A stretch of DNA of 9,035 nt from positions 1 to 9,035 of the forward strand of contig JAZFTT010000004.1 in the NCBI GenBank assembly GCA_036446835.1, given 5' to 3'. Source of the stretch: SZUA-217 sp036446835. Lineage in GTDB: Bacteria > Actinomycetota > Acidimicrobiia > Spongiisociales > ZC4RG35. Shown in pieces: positions 1 through 5,477 of the stretch. Position 1 is the stretch's first letter, and the number at the start of each line of letters is the position of its first letter. A program made the translations under genes and the position numbers. The notes beneath the pieces are model-generated. The model worked only from the letters and a program-made list of their open reading frames with translations. It was not told the DNA's origin and did no database searches.

Positions 1-334
1 GATTCTCGGTGTCCTCAATCATGCCCTCGACAACGCCGGTATCGACGTGATATCGGTCTGGGCTGCCGTGCCTCACTATCTGTCAAACCAGGAGTACCCA
101 CCGGCCACCGAAGCCCTCGCCGTCAAGGCAGCCGAATTGCTCGGTGTCACCCTGGAAATGGGTGACCTGGCTCTGGAGACCCGGCACTTTCTGTCTACCG
201 TCGACGAGGCCCTCAAAGGCAACGACGAGCTGCAGAAGTACGTCGAGCGTCTCGAGAAGGAAGCCGACGTCGACGCTGAGCACAGTGAGGAGTTGATGGA
301 GGAGATCGAGGACTTTCTCCGCGACCAGTCTTGA
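1..334 (+). CDS. PAC2-family protein, C-terminal part (5' end outside window)
   Basis: The open frame is read from base 2 and ends at TGA 332-334, leaving about 110 C-terminal residues. The stretch GIDVISVWAAVPHYLSNQ followed by PPATEALAVKAAELLGV resembles the conserved core of the PAC2 (proteasome assembly chaperone 2-like) family, which is widespread in actinobacteria. There, a hydrophobic strand ending in AAVPHY is followed by a helix carrying ATLAL-type residues. The last 60 residues are a charged helical tail, rich in Glu/Asp/Lys (about residues 60-105 of the visible part), probably coiled coil. The biochemical role of bacterial PAC2 proteins is not firmly established, so no reaction is assigned. 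The first internal ATG/GTG codons are not starts, because homology-like sequence (ILGVLNHALDNA) continues to the window edge. The next gene lies 58 bp downstream on the same strand and may be cotranscribed. Confidence 0.8.
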   Translation, partial: ILGVLNHALDNAGIDVISVWAAVPHYLSNQEYPPATEALAVKAAELLGVTLEMGDLALETRHFLSTVDEALKGNDELQKYVERLEKEADVDAEHSEELMEEIEDFLRDQS

Positions 335-392
335 TCGCCAAGCTCACGTTCCCGGTATTGCACGGGAGGTCGACAGCCTCAAGAACTCATCC

Positions 393-767
393 TTGAGATT
401 CATCTTCTACATCCATCTACTAAGCGCCACCGTCTGGGTGGGCGGCCTGGTTGTCCTGGGGGGTCTGGTTCCGGCGGTACGCAAGACCACCGACGACCGT
501 TCGGTGATCCGAGCAATGGCAAAGCGGTTCGGTGTGATGTCATGGACGGCTCTCGGTCTACTGGTGCTGACCGGGACATTGATGGTGTTCGACCGGGTAT
601 GGACCGGGACCCTGATAGCCAAGATCGGACTGGTGATGGCTTCTGCCTTGCTGGCGGTATGGCACACAACGGCGGCCAGGGAGCAGTCACCTGCGGTTCG
701 AGGAGCCATCCAGGGAGTCATCCTGATCCTGGCCCTGGTGATCCTGTGGCTGGCGACCACTCTCTAG
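393..767 (+). CDS. CopD-like four-helix integral membrane protein
   Basis: This 124-residue protein has four predicted membrane helices: about residues 4-26 (IHLLSATVWVGGLVVLGG), 48-66, 75-92 and 104-123. The N-terminal helix with a His (IHLLSATVWVGG) and the four-helix size resemble the CopD/copper-resistance D superfamily and related small DUF families, whose His residues can bind copper or haem. A specific copper role is not shown. The most likely start is TTG 393, since no ATG or GTG gives this N-terminus and the protein begins naturally with MRFIFYIHLL. A good Shine-Dalgarno-like GGGAGGT lies at 364-370, too far upstream (22 nt) to serve that TTG directly, so the start is uncertain. It follows the PAC2 gene by 58 bp on the same strand. 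Confidence 0.75.
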   Translation: MRFIFYIHLLSATVWVGGLVVLGGLVPAVRKTTDDRSVIRAMAKRFGVMSWTALGLLVLTGTLMVFDRVWTGTLIAKIGLVMASALLAVWHTTAAREQSPAVRGAIQGVILILALVILWLATTL

Positions 768-787
768 TGCAAGGTCTGAGGCACAAC

Positions 788-814
788 GAAAAACCGGGCC
801 ACAGCGGACCCGGT
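788..814 (-). terminator. Rho-independent terminator of the bS22 gene
   Basis: Read on the minus strand, an 8-bp stem (ACCGGGTC / GGCCCGGT, one G-U pair) closes a 6-nt loop (CGCTGT) and is followed at once by TTTTTC. It starts 23 bp after the bS22 stop codon. The plus-strand side has no T tract, so it mainly serves the minus-strand transcript, though it lies 20 bp past the convergent CopD-like gene. Confidence 0.85.
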
Positions 815-837
815 CCTTCACGCTTATCGAGAGGATG

Positions 838-930
838 TCACTTCTTGCGCTTGTGACGATTCGCCTTCAAGCGCTTGCGATACTTGTGCTTCGACATCTT
901 CTTTCGACGCTTCTTCACCAACGAACCCAT
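838..930 (-). CDS. Small ribosomal subunit protein bS22 (AURKAIP1/COX24-domain, 30 aa)
   Basis: A 30-codon frame runs from ATG (928-930) to TGA (838-840). The product begins MGSLVKKRRKKMSKHKYRKR, ends ANRHKRKK, and is about half Lys/Arg plus several His. This matches what I recall of the mycobacterial bS22 protein, about 33 residues, beginning MGSVIKKRRKRMSKKKHRK, an AURKAIP1/COX24-domain protein seen in actinobacterial 30S subunits, where it contacts 16S rRNA. A GAGG Shine-Dalgarno sits 7 nt before the ATG and a clear intrinsic terminator follows (788-814). It lies 60 bp downstream of thrB on the same strand, and could be cotranscribed or have its own promoter. Genes this short are often missed by automatic annotation. 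Confidence 0.9.
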   Translation of the reverse strand: MGSLVKKRRKKMSKHKYRKRLKANRHKRKK

Positions 931-978
931 GCAAGAACCTCACAAAAAGGGGGGAGACAGCCATCATCGTCGCGCTAA

Positions 979-1007
979 CCACGGGTTAGGTCAAACCAGG
1001 CCCGTGG
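979..1007 (-). other. Hairpin overlapping the thrB stop codon
   Basis: A 7-bp perfect stem, CCACGGG (979-985) and CCCGTGG (1001-1007), encloses 15 nt. That interval contains the thrB stop codon (991-993) and a minor GGT/ACC inner pairing. No T tract follows on the minus strand, so it may be a weak terminator, an RNA 3'-end stabiliser between thrB and bS22, or chance. Confidence 0.35.
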
Positions 1008-1839
1008 TGTCCATGGACTCGTTGATCACTCCGACCCCCTCTTTCCGGAAGGCATCCGCTACACGATCGGCCGTATCGAACGTGGTGATCGCCACGACCG
1101 AAGGCCCCGCTCCCGACCTAGCCACATGAAGGGCGCCTGCACGTCGTGCCACATCCATGAGGTGACCAACTTCAGGACTCAGATGAGCCCTCGGAGCCTC
1201 GTGAATCTCATCGCCGTGGGCGGCTGAGAGCATCCCGGGATCCCCGGTGATGAGGCCGGCGGTGAGCGAGGAGACTCTGGCCAGACTTCGTACCACGACA
1301 TCCCTCGATACCTGATCAGCGAGGATGGCTCGCGCCTTGTATGTGGGCAAACGCGTCGGTGGCACGGCAACTACCGGCCGCAACGACGGATGGAAGGGAA
1401 GTCTCATCGGGAGCCCCTCGGCGGGTATGAGGACCAAACCGCCATAAACCGCTGCACCCACCTGATCGTCGTGTCCTTCCAACTCCTTCGCCAAGCGAAA
1501 CACGCGGTCTGGAGAGGCGTCCTCGCCGACTGCGCGAAGAGCCGCCGCTGTGCCAGCCACATATGCCGCCGCCGAGGAGCCCAGTCCTTTACCTATTGGA
1601 ATCTCTGTATCGACCACTATCGAAAGGGGGTTCTCACCAACGACCTGCCGTGCGGCAGCAAGCACACCGTCGCCGTCCGTCGGGCCGGGTCGATACTCCC
1701 CCACATGCTCGACCGACCACTCGTCCGCTTCACGGGCTCGCACTGTGCATCGGGGACTGAGGGCCAGTCCAATGCAGTCAAACGCGGGTCCCAGGTTTGC
1801 TGTGGTCGCGGGCGCAGAGGCGACAGCCATTTCACTCAC
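991..1839 (-). CDS. thrB: Homoserine kinase (ThrB), GHMP kinase family
   Basis: It phosphorylates L-homoserine with ATP to O-phosphohomoserine (EC 2.7.1.39), the step before threonine synthase; cytoplasmic. All three GHMP-kinase motifs are visible in 282 residues: the N-terminal PATTANLGPAFDCIGLAL (about 10-27), the glycine-rich phosphate-binding loop PIGKGLGSSAAA (81-92) and the C-terminal SGAGPSV (242-248). EGHDDQVGAAVYGG (121-134) matches the ThrB-typical EGHxDNVAPALxGG, with Asp/Gln variation. The length is slightly under the usual 300-310. The annotated start is GTG 1837-1839. ATG 1828-1830 (residue 4) is an alternative, with only GAGTGA just before it. A TAGGCT -10-like element 6 nt before the GTG would fit a leaderless transcript. 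hom and thrC, often adjacent in actinobacteria, are not in this window. Confidence 0.93.
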   Translation of the reverse strand: MSEMAVASAPATTANLGPAFDCIGLALSPRCTVRAREADEWSVEHVGEYRPGPTDGDGVLAAARQVVGENPLSIVVDTEIPIGKGLGSSAAAYVAGTAAALRAVGEDASPDRVFRLAKELEGHDDQVGAAVYGGLVLIPAEGLPMRLPFHPSLRPVVAVPPTRLPTYKARAILADQVSRDVVVRSLARVSSLTAGLITGDPGMLSAAHGDEIHEAPRAHLSPEVGHLMDVARRAGALHVARSGAGPSVVAITTFDTADRVADAFRKEGVGVINESMDTTGLV

Positions 1840-1845
1840 GCAATC

Positions 1846-1851
1846 AGCCTA
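1846..1851 (-). promoter_or_regulatory. Candidate -10 element of thrB (leaderless)
   Basis: On the minus strand TAGGCT (TAnnnT) lies exactly 6 nt before the GTG start of thrB, the spacing expected if transcription starts at the first base of the start codon, as is common in actinobacteria. No good -35 is seen. Weak evidence from a single hexamer. Confidence 0.3.
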
Positions 1852-1863
1852 TTCGGCGTTACC

Positions 1864-2091
1864 GTGCCAACCGTGGGAGACCTGCTCGACTTCGAGAACC
1901 TTCTGCCGGAGCTGATCCTCGGTCTCGGTCTTGCCATGCTGATCGGAAACGGGCTGGCCTGGTGGAAGCACCGTCAAGGCAAGGCCCCCAAAGGGGTTGA
2001 ACACGCCCAATATCGGCCAGGGAGAGTTGTGTTCCTGTCAGCAGTCGGAATGCTTCTGAGTGTCTGGGGCGCGGTGACTCTCCTCACCTAA
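1864..2091 (+). CDS. Small two-helix membrane protein of unknown function
   Basis: About 75 residues with two clear hydrophobic helices, roughly 14-34 (LPELILGLGLAMLIGNGLAWW) and 54-73 (VVFLSAVGMLLSVWGAVTLL). Between them is a basic loop (KHRQGKAPKG), so both termini should face outside and the loop the cytoplasm by the positive-inside rule. I do not recognise the family. The start is GTG 1864 or GTG 1873; no ATG is available, neither GTG has a Shine-Dalgarno, and the frame further upstream runs antisense through thrB and is not believable as protein. The gene is divergent from thrB (24 bp between starts) and ends 10 bp from the convergent lipoprotein gene. The plausible two-helix topology and the fit between neighbouring genes support it being real. 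Confidence 0.6.
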   Translation: MPTVGDLLDFENLLPELILGLGLAMLIGNGLAWWKHRQGKAPKGVEHAQYRPGRVVFLSAVGMLLSVWGAVTLLT

Positions 2092-2101
2092 CATGGAGTG
2101 G

Positions 2102-2875
2102 CTAGACGACAGCGCTTAGGGCGAGCAACGCGTCATTGAGCTTCTGACGCTTCTCGGTCAGATTCGCCGAGGAAAGCCGCTCCCGTTCACCGGCCTCGGC
2201 CAAGGCCGTCTGATCGCCTGACTCGGTCTGTCTGGTGTTGAGTCGGGCTTCGGCACGCGCGTCGACCGCTGTTCGTGTCTCCCCGAGGGCTGAGATCGTG
2301 GCACGTATCGTCTGAGCGGTATTCTGGTCGGGTGCAGCCGCCTCGGCACGGTAGAGCTCATCCTTGGCCTGATTCATTCGGTCATCAAGCTGAGACCATG
2401 TCGCCAACATCGCCGTTCCAGCTGCGTCATCCGCTCCTGTGCGGTGGTCGTATAGGGCGTTTCCTCGCCATATCGCCAACTCGTCGGTGAGCCCGTCGAG
2501 CAGCCAACGAGCCTCGCTGTACCCATCACGGACATAATCCTTGAAGGTCTTCTCTGTGGAGACGGGTACCGGAACGGCGGCCTTCTTCCGCGACCGGCCC
2601 ATGATCATGCCTATCAGCAAGAAGGCCAGGAGGAACAGTCCGATCAACAACGGCCAGTTGGTCTCGCTTTCGTCATCGGCGGGGGCCTCACTCGCCGGGG
2701 GAGCCCCGGTCACCGGAGGAGCCTCCGTAGTCGCAGGGGCATCAGTTGTCTCAGGCGCTTCGGTTCCTGCCGGGGCATCTGTCGACTCAACCGGGAGGGT
2801 GATGTCACCACAGGCGGCCAAGGACAGAGCCACCAGGACAGCGACGAGCAGCCAGGTAGGACGATTGATCTTCAT
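2102..2875 (-). CDS. Putative lipoprotein with Thr/Pro/Ala linker, extra TM helix and helical cytoplasmic domain
   Basis: A 257-residue protein counted from ATG 2873-2875. It begins MKINRPTWLLVAVLVALSL followed by AACGD, a signal peptide with lipobox LAAC (19-22), so Cys22 would be lipidated. Residues 30-70 are a low-complexity Thr/Ala/Pro/Glu linker with TDAP and TEAP-type repeats. Residues 74-93 (WPLLIGLFLLAFLLIGMIMG) form a membrane helix followed by the basic RSRKK stop-transfer. Residues about 105-257 are charged and helical, probably coiled coil near 170-250. An open frame continues 21 codons further upstream, but the lipobox spacing argues for the internal ATG. The family is not recognised. 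The topology implies a lipid anchor outside, one membrane pass and a cytoplasmic helical domain. A promoter candidate lies 35 bp upstream. Confidence 0.75.
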   Translation of the reverse strand: MKINRPTWLLVAVLVALSLAACGDITLPVESTDAPAGTEAPETTDAPATTEAPPVTGAPPASEAPADDESETNWPLLIGLFLLAFLLIGMIMGRSRKKAAVPVPVSTEKTFKDYVRDGYSEARWLLDGLTDELAIWRGNALYDHRTGADDAAGTAMLATWSQLDDRMNQAKDELYRAEAAAPDQNTAQTIRATISALGETRTAVDARAEARLNTRQTESGDQTALAEAGERERLSSANLTEKRQKLNDALLALSAVV

Positions 2876-2909
2876 GGGTTTCTCGTTTCGTGAGGTGAAA
2901 GCAACCGAG

Positions 2910-2938
2910 AACATAGCCGACTCAGGACCGACAACCAA
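2910..2938 (-). promoter_or_regulatory. Candidate promoter of the lipoprotein gene
   Basis: On the minus strand TTGGTT (2933-2938), a 17-bp spacer and TATGTT (2910-2915). Predicted transcription start is near 2903, giving a leader of about 28 nt before ATG 2875. The same TATGTT hexamer with 17-bp spacing is seen upstream of dnaB. Confidence 0.4.
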
Positions 2939-2987
2939 CGATCGACGGCCTTGCGGTCGAGCAGATAGCCGAGGGTGAAGTGTGGGC

Positions 2988-2993
2988 TATTCT
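2988..2993 (+). promoter_or_regulatory. Candidate -10 of tRNA-Gly
   Basis: TATTCT lies 10 nt before the mature tRNA 5' end, so transcription would begin near 3000 with a short 5' leader removed by RNase P. No convincing -35 is present at 17 bp. Confidence 0.4.
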
Positions 2994-3003
2994 GGCCCTC
3001 TCA

Positions 3004-3074
3004 GCGGGTGTAGTTCAATGGTAGAACACGAGCTTCCCAAGCTCGGGACGCGGGTCCGATTCCCGTCACCCGCT
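3004..3074 (+). tRNA. tRNA-Gly, anticodon CCC
   Basis: A complete cloverleaf can be drawn. The acceptor stem is GCGGGTG / CACCCGC and the D arm is GTTC-AATGGTA-GAAC. The anticodon arm is CGAGC-TTCCCAA-GCTCG with anticodon CCC, followed by variable loop GGAC. The T arm is GCGGG-TCCGATT-CCCGT and the discriminator is T. CCA is not encoded (CAA follows). The body closely resembles E. coli glyU. T-loop position 55 is C rather than the usual T. The downstream sequence carries degenerate copies of the 3' part of this tRNA (see the repeat entry). Confidence 0.95.
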
Positions 3075-3187
3075 CAACCACCCCAAACCCAGAACACGAG
3101 ACCCTCCCCAACGGCTCGAGACCCCGGGTCCGATTCCCCTCACCCGCTCAACCACCCCAAACCCAGAACACGAGACCCTCCCCAACG
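3023..3187 (+). repeat. Tandem degenerate copies of the tRNA-Gly 3' part
   Basis: The segment from AGAACACGAG in the tRNA D/anticodon region (3023) through the acceptor end and its trailer CTCAACCACCCCAAACCC (to 3090) recurs at 3091-3164. A third, partial copy is at 3165-3187. Units two and three are 74 bp apart and almost identical over the shared stretch. The first step is 68 bp because the copies carry a longer, altered anticodon-loop region (ACCCTCCCCAAC instead of CTTCCCAA). The T-arm and acceptor strand are preserved in copy two (CGGGTCCGATTCCC, with a G-to-C change after it), but its 5' acceptor and D-stem 5' strand are missing, so it is not a functional tRNA. It looks like a slipped or tandem duplication, less probably the remains of an integration site. 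Confidence 0.85.
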
Positions 3188-3188
3188 A

Positions 3189-3236
3189 GAACCTGAGGTA
3201 GTTAGGCCCGTATATGGGCCTAACTACCTCAGGTTC
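3189..3236. repeat. 21-bp perfect inverted repeat (long hairpin) upstream of dcd
   Basis: Left arm 3189-3209 and right arm 3216-3236 are perfectly complementary (GAACCTGAGG…TAGGCCC) with a 6-nt loop GTATAT. The T tract expected of an intrinsic terminator is absent on both sides (plus strand continues GGTTCTGGTGGGGG). It follows directly on the tRNA-derived repeats and ends 56 bp before the dcd start. It could end the tRNA transcript, stabilise RNA, or be a protein-binding dyad or a small mobile hairpin. Confidence 0.85.
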
Positions 3237-3292
3237 GGTTCTGGTGGGGGTTGATGGCCGTTCTGGTGGGTGACATCTACCATGCCCGTCCG

Positions 3293-3868
3293 ATGATCTT
3301 CTCCGACCGATCCATCCGCGACGCCATAGAGAGCGGTTCGATAATCATCGATCCTTACGAGCCGGCGTTCGTCCAGCCATCCTCGGTCGACCTCCGGGTA
3401 GGAGAGGGGTTCCGGGTCTTCGTGAATCACCGCTACTCGGAGATCGATCCACGAGCGCCGCAGGATGACCTGACCCAACTAGTCGAAATGGGCGAAGACG
3501 AGCCATTCATGTTGCATCCAGGTGAGTTCGTGCTCGGATCGACGCTCGAGCGGGTCAAGCTGGGCAACGACGTCGTTGCAAGACTCGAAGGCAAGTCCTC
3601 CCTGGGCCGGCTTGGGCTACTCATCCACTCCACGGCCGGATTCATCGATCCCGGGTTCGAAGGTCACATCACCCTGGAGCTCTCCAACGTCGCCACCCTG
3701 CCCATCGCCATCTACCCCGGCATGAAGATCGGCCAGATCAGCTTCTATCAGATGACTACAGCCGCGGAGTTCCCTTATGGATCCCCCGAGCTCGGATCCA
3801 AATATCAAGGTCAATCGGGCCCCACTCCAAGCCGCTCCCATCGAGACTTCGACTCCTCGGAGAGGTAA
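3293..3868 (+). CDS. dcd: dCTP deaminase, bifunctional (dUMP-forming) type
   Basis: 191 residues, closely matching the mycobacterial Dcd (190 aa) that converts dCTP directly to dUMP and diphosphate (EC 3.5.4.30), avoiding free dUTP; a cytoplasmic trimer feeding thymidylate synthesis. Diagnostic segments are MIFSDRSIR at the N-terminus, QPSSVDLRV, FMLHPGEFVLGSTLE, the nucleotide-binding RLEGKSSLGRLGL (about 98-110), HSTAGFIDPGFEGHITLELSN with the catalytic Glu in the LEL segment, PGMKIGQ and the C-terminal KYQGQSGPTPSRS that closes over the active site. The start at ATG 3293 is chosen by homology. An in-frame ATG at 3254 has a G-rich Shine-Dalgarno (GGTGGGGG) and would add 13 residues atypical for the family. 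TACCAT at 3278-3283 could be a -10 for leaderless expression. Confidence 0.95.
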   Translation: MIFSDRSIRDAIESGSIIIDPYEPAFVQPSSVDLRVGEGFRVFVNHRYSEIDPRAPQDDLTQLVEMGEDEPFMLHPGEFVLGSTLERVKLGNDVVARLEGKSSLGRLGLLIHSTAGFIDPGFEGHITLELSNVATLPIAIYPGMKIGQISFYQMTTAAEFPYGSPELGSKYQGQSGPTPSRSHRDFDSSER

Positions 3869-4014
3869 CTAGCGCGCCTGTGCATATTCTCAATGTGTGC
3901 CATTATGGCCACACTCACCACTCCGAGTGGGCAAACTGGTACTGAGTGAGTCCCTGCCCGTAACGAGTCCCCCTCGGGAGCTTCTCGCTCCACGGGCAAG
4001 CGACGAACCCCTCC
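3869..4014. other. Intergenic region with weak hairpins between convergent dcd and tetR-type gene
   Basis: No credible gene. It holds a near-palindrome at 3895-3914 (GTGTGCC…GG-C-CACAC, one bulged C) about 26 bp after the dcd stop, a short CCACT/AGTGG hairpin at 3919-3931, and a three-tier imperfect hairpin at 3956-3997 (GCCCGT/ACGGGC, CGAG/CTCG, TCCC/GGGA). None has a T tract. One or more may act as U-poor terminators for the converging transcripts. Confidence 0.4.
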
Positions 4015-4038
4015 AGCGGCAACCATATGGTTGCCGCT
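4015..4038 (-). terminator. 24-bp perfect palindrome after the TetR-type gene, possible terminator
   Basis: AGCGGCAACCAT followed by its exact reverse complement. As RNA it gives a 10-bp stem with an ATAT loop, starting 3 nt past the stop codon of the regulator gene. There is no T tract on either strand, so it is either a U-independent terminator or 3' stabiliser, or a protein-binding dyad. Confidence 0.5.
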
Positions 4039-4041
4039 CGT

Positions 4042-4623
4042 CTACTTGGAGTTTGCCGCGGCTGCCTCGATGCCTGTGATGATCAATTCGACAGAAGCAT
4101 CAAAACTCGCATCGATCCCTATTGGCATTCCGAAACCCTCCTTCGCTTCGAGGTCGAGAAATCCATGCAGTAGCGCCCGTAGAGCTCGGATCAGATGGAT
4201 TGCCTCACTCCGAGGAATCCCCATGTCCAACAGCACGTGTGCAACCAGAAACACCGGTTCGGCCATCGCTTCATAGAGTTCAGTGTCTTCGTCGGGTTTG
4301 GGGGCCGGTAGAAAGGAGTCGTATAGCCCACGGTGATCATGGGCGAACTGCCGATCAGCATGGGCTATGGATCGAAGAGCCTCTGCTCCTTCTAGATCTC
4401 CGATTGCCTCTTCGAATGTTTTCAGCAGCAGTTGCGAGCCGTGAATAGCCAGGAGTCTTCTCATCCCTGAGAGACCTTTGACGTGGTTGTAGAGAGAGGG
4501 CGTCTTGATGCCAAGCTCACCGGCGACTGCAGTAAGGGTGGCGTCTTCAAGTCCATCACGATCAGCAATAGACGCTGCCGCCTCCACAACGTCTTCGAGC
4601 GTGATCCCCGCTTTTCGACCCAT
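4042..4623 (-). CDS. TetR/AcrR-family regulator, WHG-type C-terminal domain
   Basis: 193 residues. The N-terminal TetR DNA-binding domain spans about 7-53, with the helix-turn-helix at 29-51 (LTAVAGELGIKTPSLYNHVKG), including the conserved SLYNHVK recognition segment. The C-terminal half (about 80-186) looks like the WHG-type ligand-binding domain, with the family's H-G pair at 153-154 (RALLHGFLDLE). The Trp that names that domain is not evident. The ligand is unknown. It is the second gene of an operon: its ATG overlaps the stop codon of the SRPBCC membrane gene by one base (TGATG), implying translational coupling. Two identical-type palindromes over the operon promoter are the expected binding sites, so autorepression is likely. 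A 24-bp palindrome ends the operon. Confidence 0.9.
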   Translation of the reverse strand: MGRKAGITLEDVVEAAASIADRDGLEDATLTAVAGELGIKTPSLYNHVKGLSGMRRLLAIHGSQLLLKTFEEAIGDLEGAEALRSIAHADRQFAHDHRGLYDSFLPAPKPDEDTELYEAMAEPVFLVAHVLLDMGIPRSEAIHLIRALRALLHGFLDLEAKEGFGMPIGIDASFDASVELIITGIEAAAANSK

Positions 4624-5471
4624 CAGACCATCGGAGGCGTCCTTGCCTCAACCCGCTCCTTCATGGCCACATTCATAGCCTCAAACCCTCCTCTTGTCTT
4701 GCGGTCGAGGGAATTCCACAGCAGCGGGACCAGGACACCGCTGAATTCCTCTGAGTGGACAACTCGCGTCCCGGTCTCATTGGACAGGAGATCAAATCGA
4801 TGGCGACCCGCAAACAACCCGGGTATGCCGAGGTGTCCCAGCCACTCGAAGGTGCTCGGTGAAGTGGCCTCGGTCACAATCGGCTTGAACGTCGTGTCGT
4901 TGCCTTCCGACTGCCTCATGCGGACCTCGATTTCCTCACCAACGGCAACCTCACCCGATCCGGCCACAACGAACGGGTTCCAATCTTGATATTCAGACAG
5001 GTCGGTCAGCACATTCCACACGTTGTGGGGACTCGCATCGATCTGGATCTCGGTAACAAGACGCCTCGGGTGGATACCTCCGGCGCTGCGGAGGCCAAGC
5101 CCCTGGAGGACAGCGAAGACACCGACCACGGTGGAGACCGCCGCGAGCAGCCATTCGCCGCCGGCGGTCATCAGCCCGCGAAAGCCAACAATCACTATGG
5201 CACCGGTGACGACCCACATCAGGTCGAGGATGACGGTGAGACGGGCCTGACGAAGACTGATCGTCTCACGTCGTGCATTCCAGAGAATGGCCAAACCGAA
5301 ACCGAACACCCCGACACCGACGACAGCGAGAACGACCGGAGCGAGCCCCATGAACTCTCCAAGTCGGGAAGCAAAGGCAACTGCGATTGCGCCTGACACC
5401 ATGCTGAACACTGCGTTGCTCAAGAGCGACGCCCGAAGAAACGAATCTGATCGATGATCAGAAGAAGCCAT
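4623..5471 (-). CDS. Four-helix membrane protein fused to an SRPBCC (START-like) domain
   Basis: 282 residues from ATG 5469-5471. This start is fixed by AGGAGG six nt upstream; an in-frame TTG five codons earlier lies within that ribosome-binding site. Residues about 13-126 contain four hydrophobic helices (13-37, 44-66, 78-98, 106-126). Residues about 137-278 are an SRPBCC/polyketide-cyclase-like fold, seen as TEIQIDASPHNVWNVLTDLS, then EYQDWNPFVVAGSGE, VGEEIEVRM, a later FEWLGHLGIPGLFAGRHRF and the terminal amphipathic helix GGFEAMNVAMKERVEA. SRPBCC domains bind hydrophobic ligands in a deep pocket, and here the domain would be tethered to the cytoplasmic membrane. Function and ligand are unknown. 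It is the first gene of the operon with the TetR-type regulator, so it is probably the regulator's output. Confidence 0.85.
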   Translation of the reverse strand: MASSDHRSDSFLRASLLSNAVFSMVSGAIAVAFASRLGEFMGLAPVVLAVVGVGVFGFGLAILWNARRETISLRQARLTVILDLMWVVTGAIVIVGFRGLMTAGGEWLLAAVSTVVGVFAVLQGLGLRSAGGIHPRRLVTEIQIDASPHNVWNVLTDLSEYQDWNPFVVAGSGEVAVGEEIEVRMRQSEGNDTTFKPIVTEATSPSTFEWLGHLGIPGLFAGRHRFDLLSNETGTRVVHSEEFSGVLVPLLWNSLDRKTRGGFEAMNVAMKERVEARTPPMV

Positions 5472-5477
5472 TTTGAT

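Noticed and set aside
944..954. AAAAAGGGGGG tract as a phase-variation site
   Set aside because: It is short, non-coding, just before the bS22 ribosome-binding site, and there is no evidence of length variation from one sequence.
1390..1863. Long plus-strand open frame running antisense through thrB into the small membrane protein
   Set aside because: Its N-terminal 158 codons are the shadow of thrB, rich in Arg/Cys/His and without domain features. Only the part after 1864 looks like protein.
2541..2978. Plus-strand open frame of 145 codons opposite the lipoprotein gene
   Set aside because: Its GAS/VSGAS repeats are just the antisense of the TDAP/TEAP linker. No ribosome-binding site or domain.
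3091..3148. A second functional tRNA-Gly
   Set aside because: The 5' acceptor strand and 5' half of the D arm are missing and the anticodon loop is enlarged, so no cloverleaf forms.
3023..3187. attL/attR pair of an integrated element
   Set aside because: The copies are only 68-74 bp apart with no integrase or cargo between them, so they cannot bound an element here. A tandem duplication explains them better, though a relic is not excluded.
3023..3187. CRISPR array
   Set aside because: The units are adjacent with no unique spacers and derive from the tRNA.
4483..5396. Several plus-strand open frames opposite the TetR-type and SRPBCC genes
   Set aside because: Low-complexity, no recognisable domain, and opposite genes with clear family matches.
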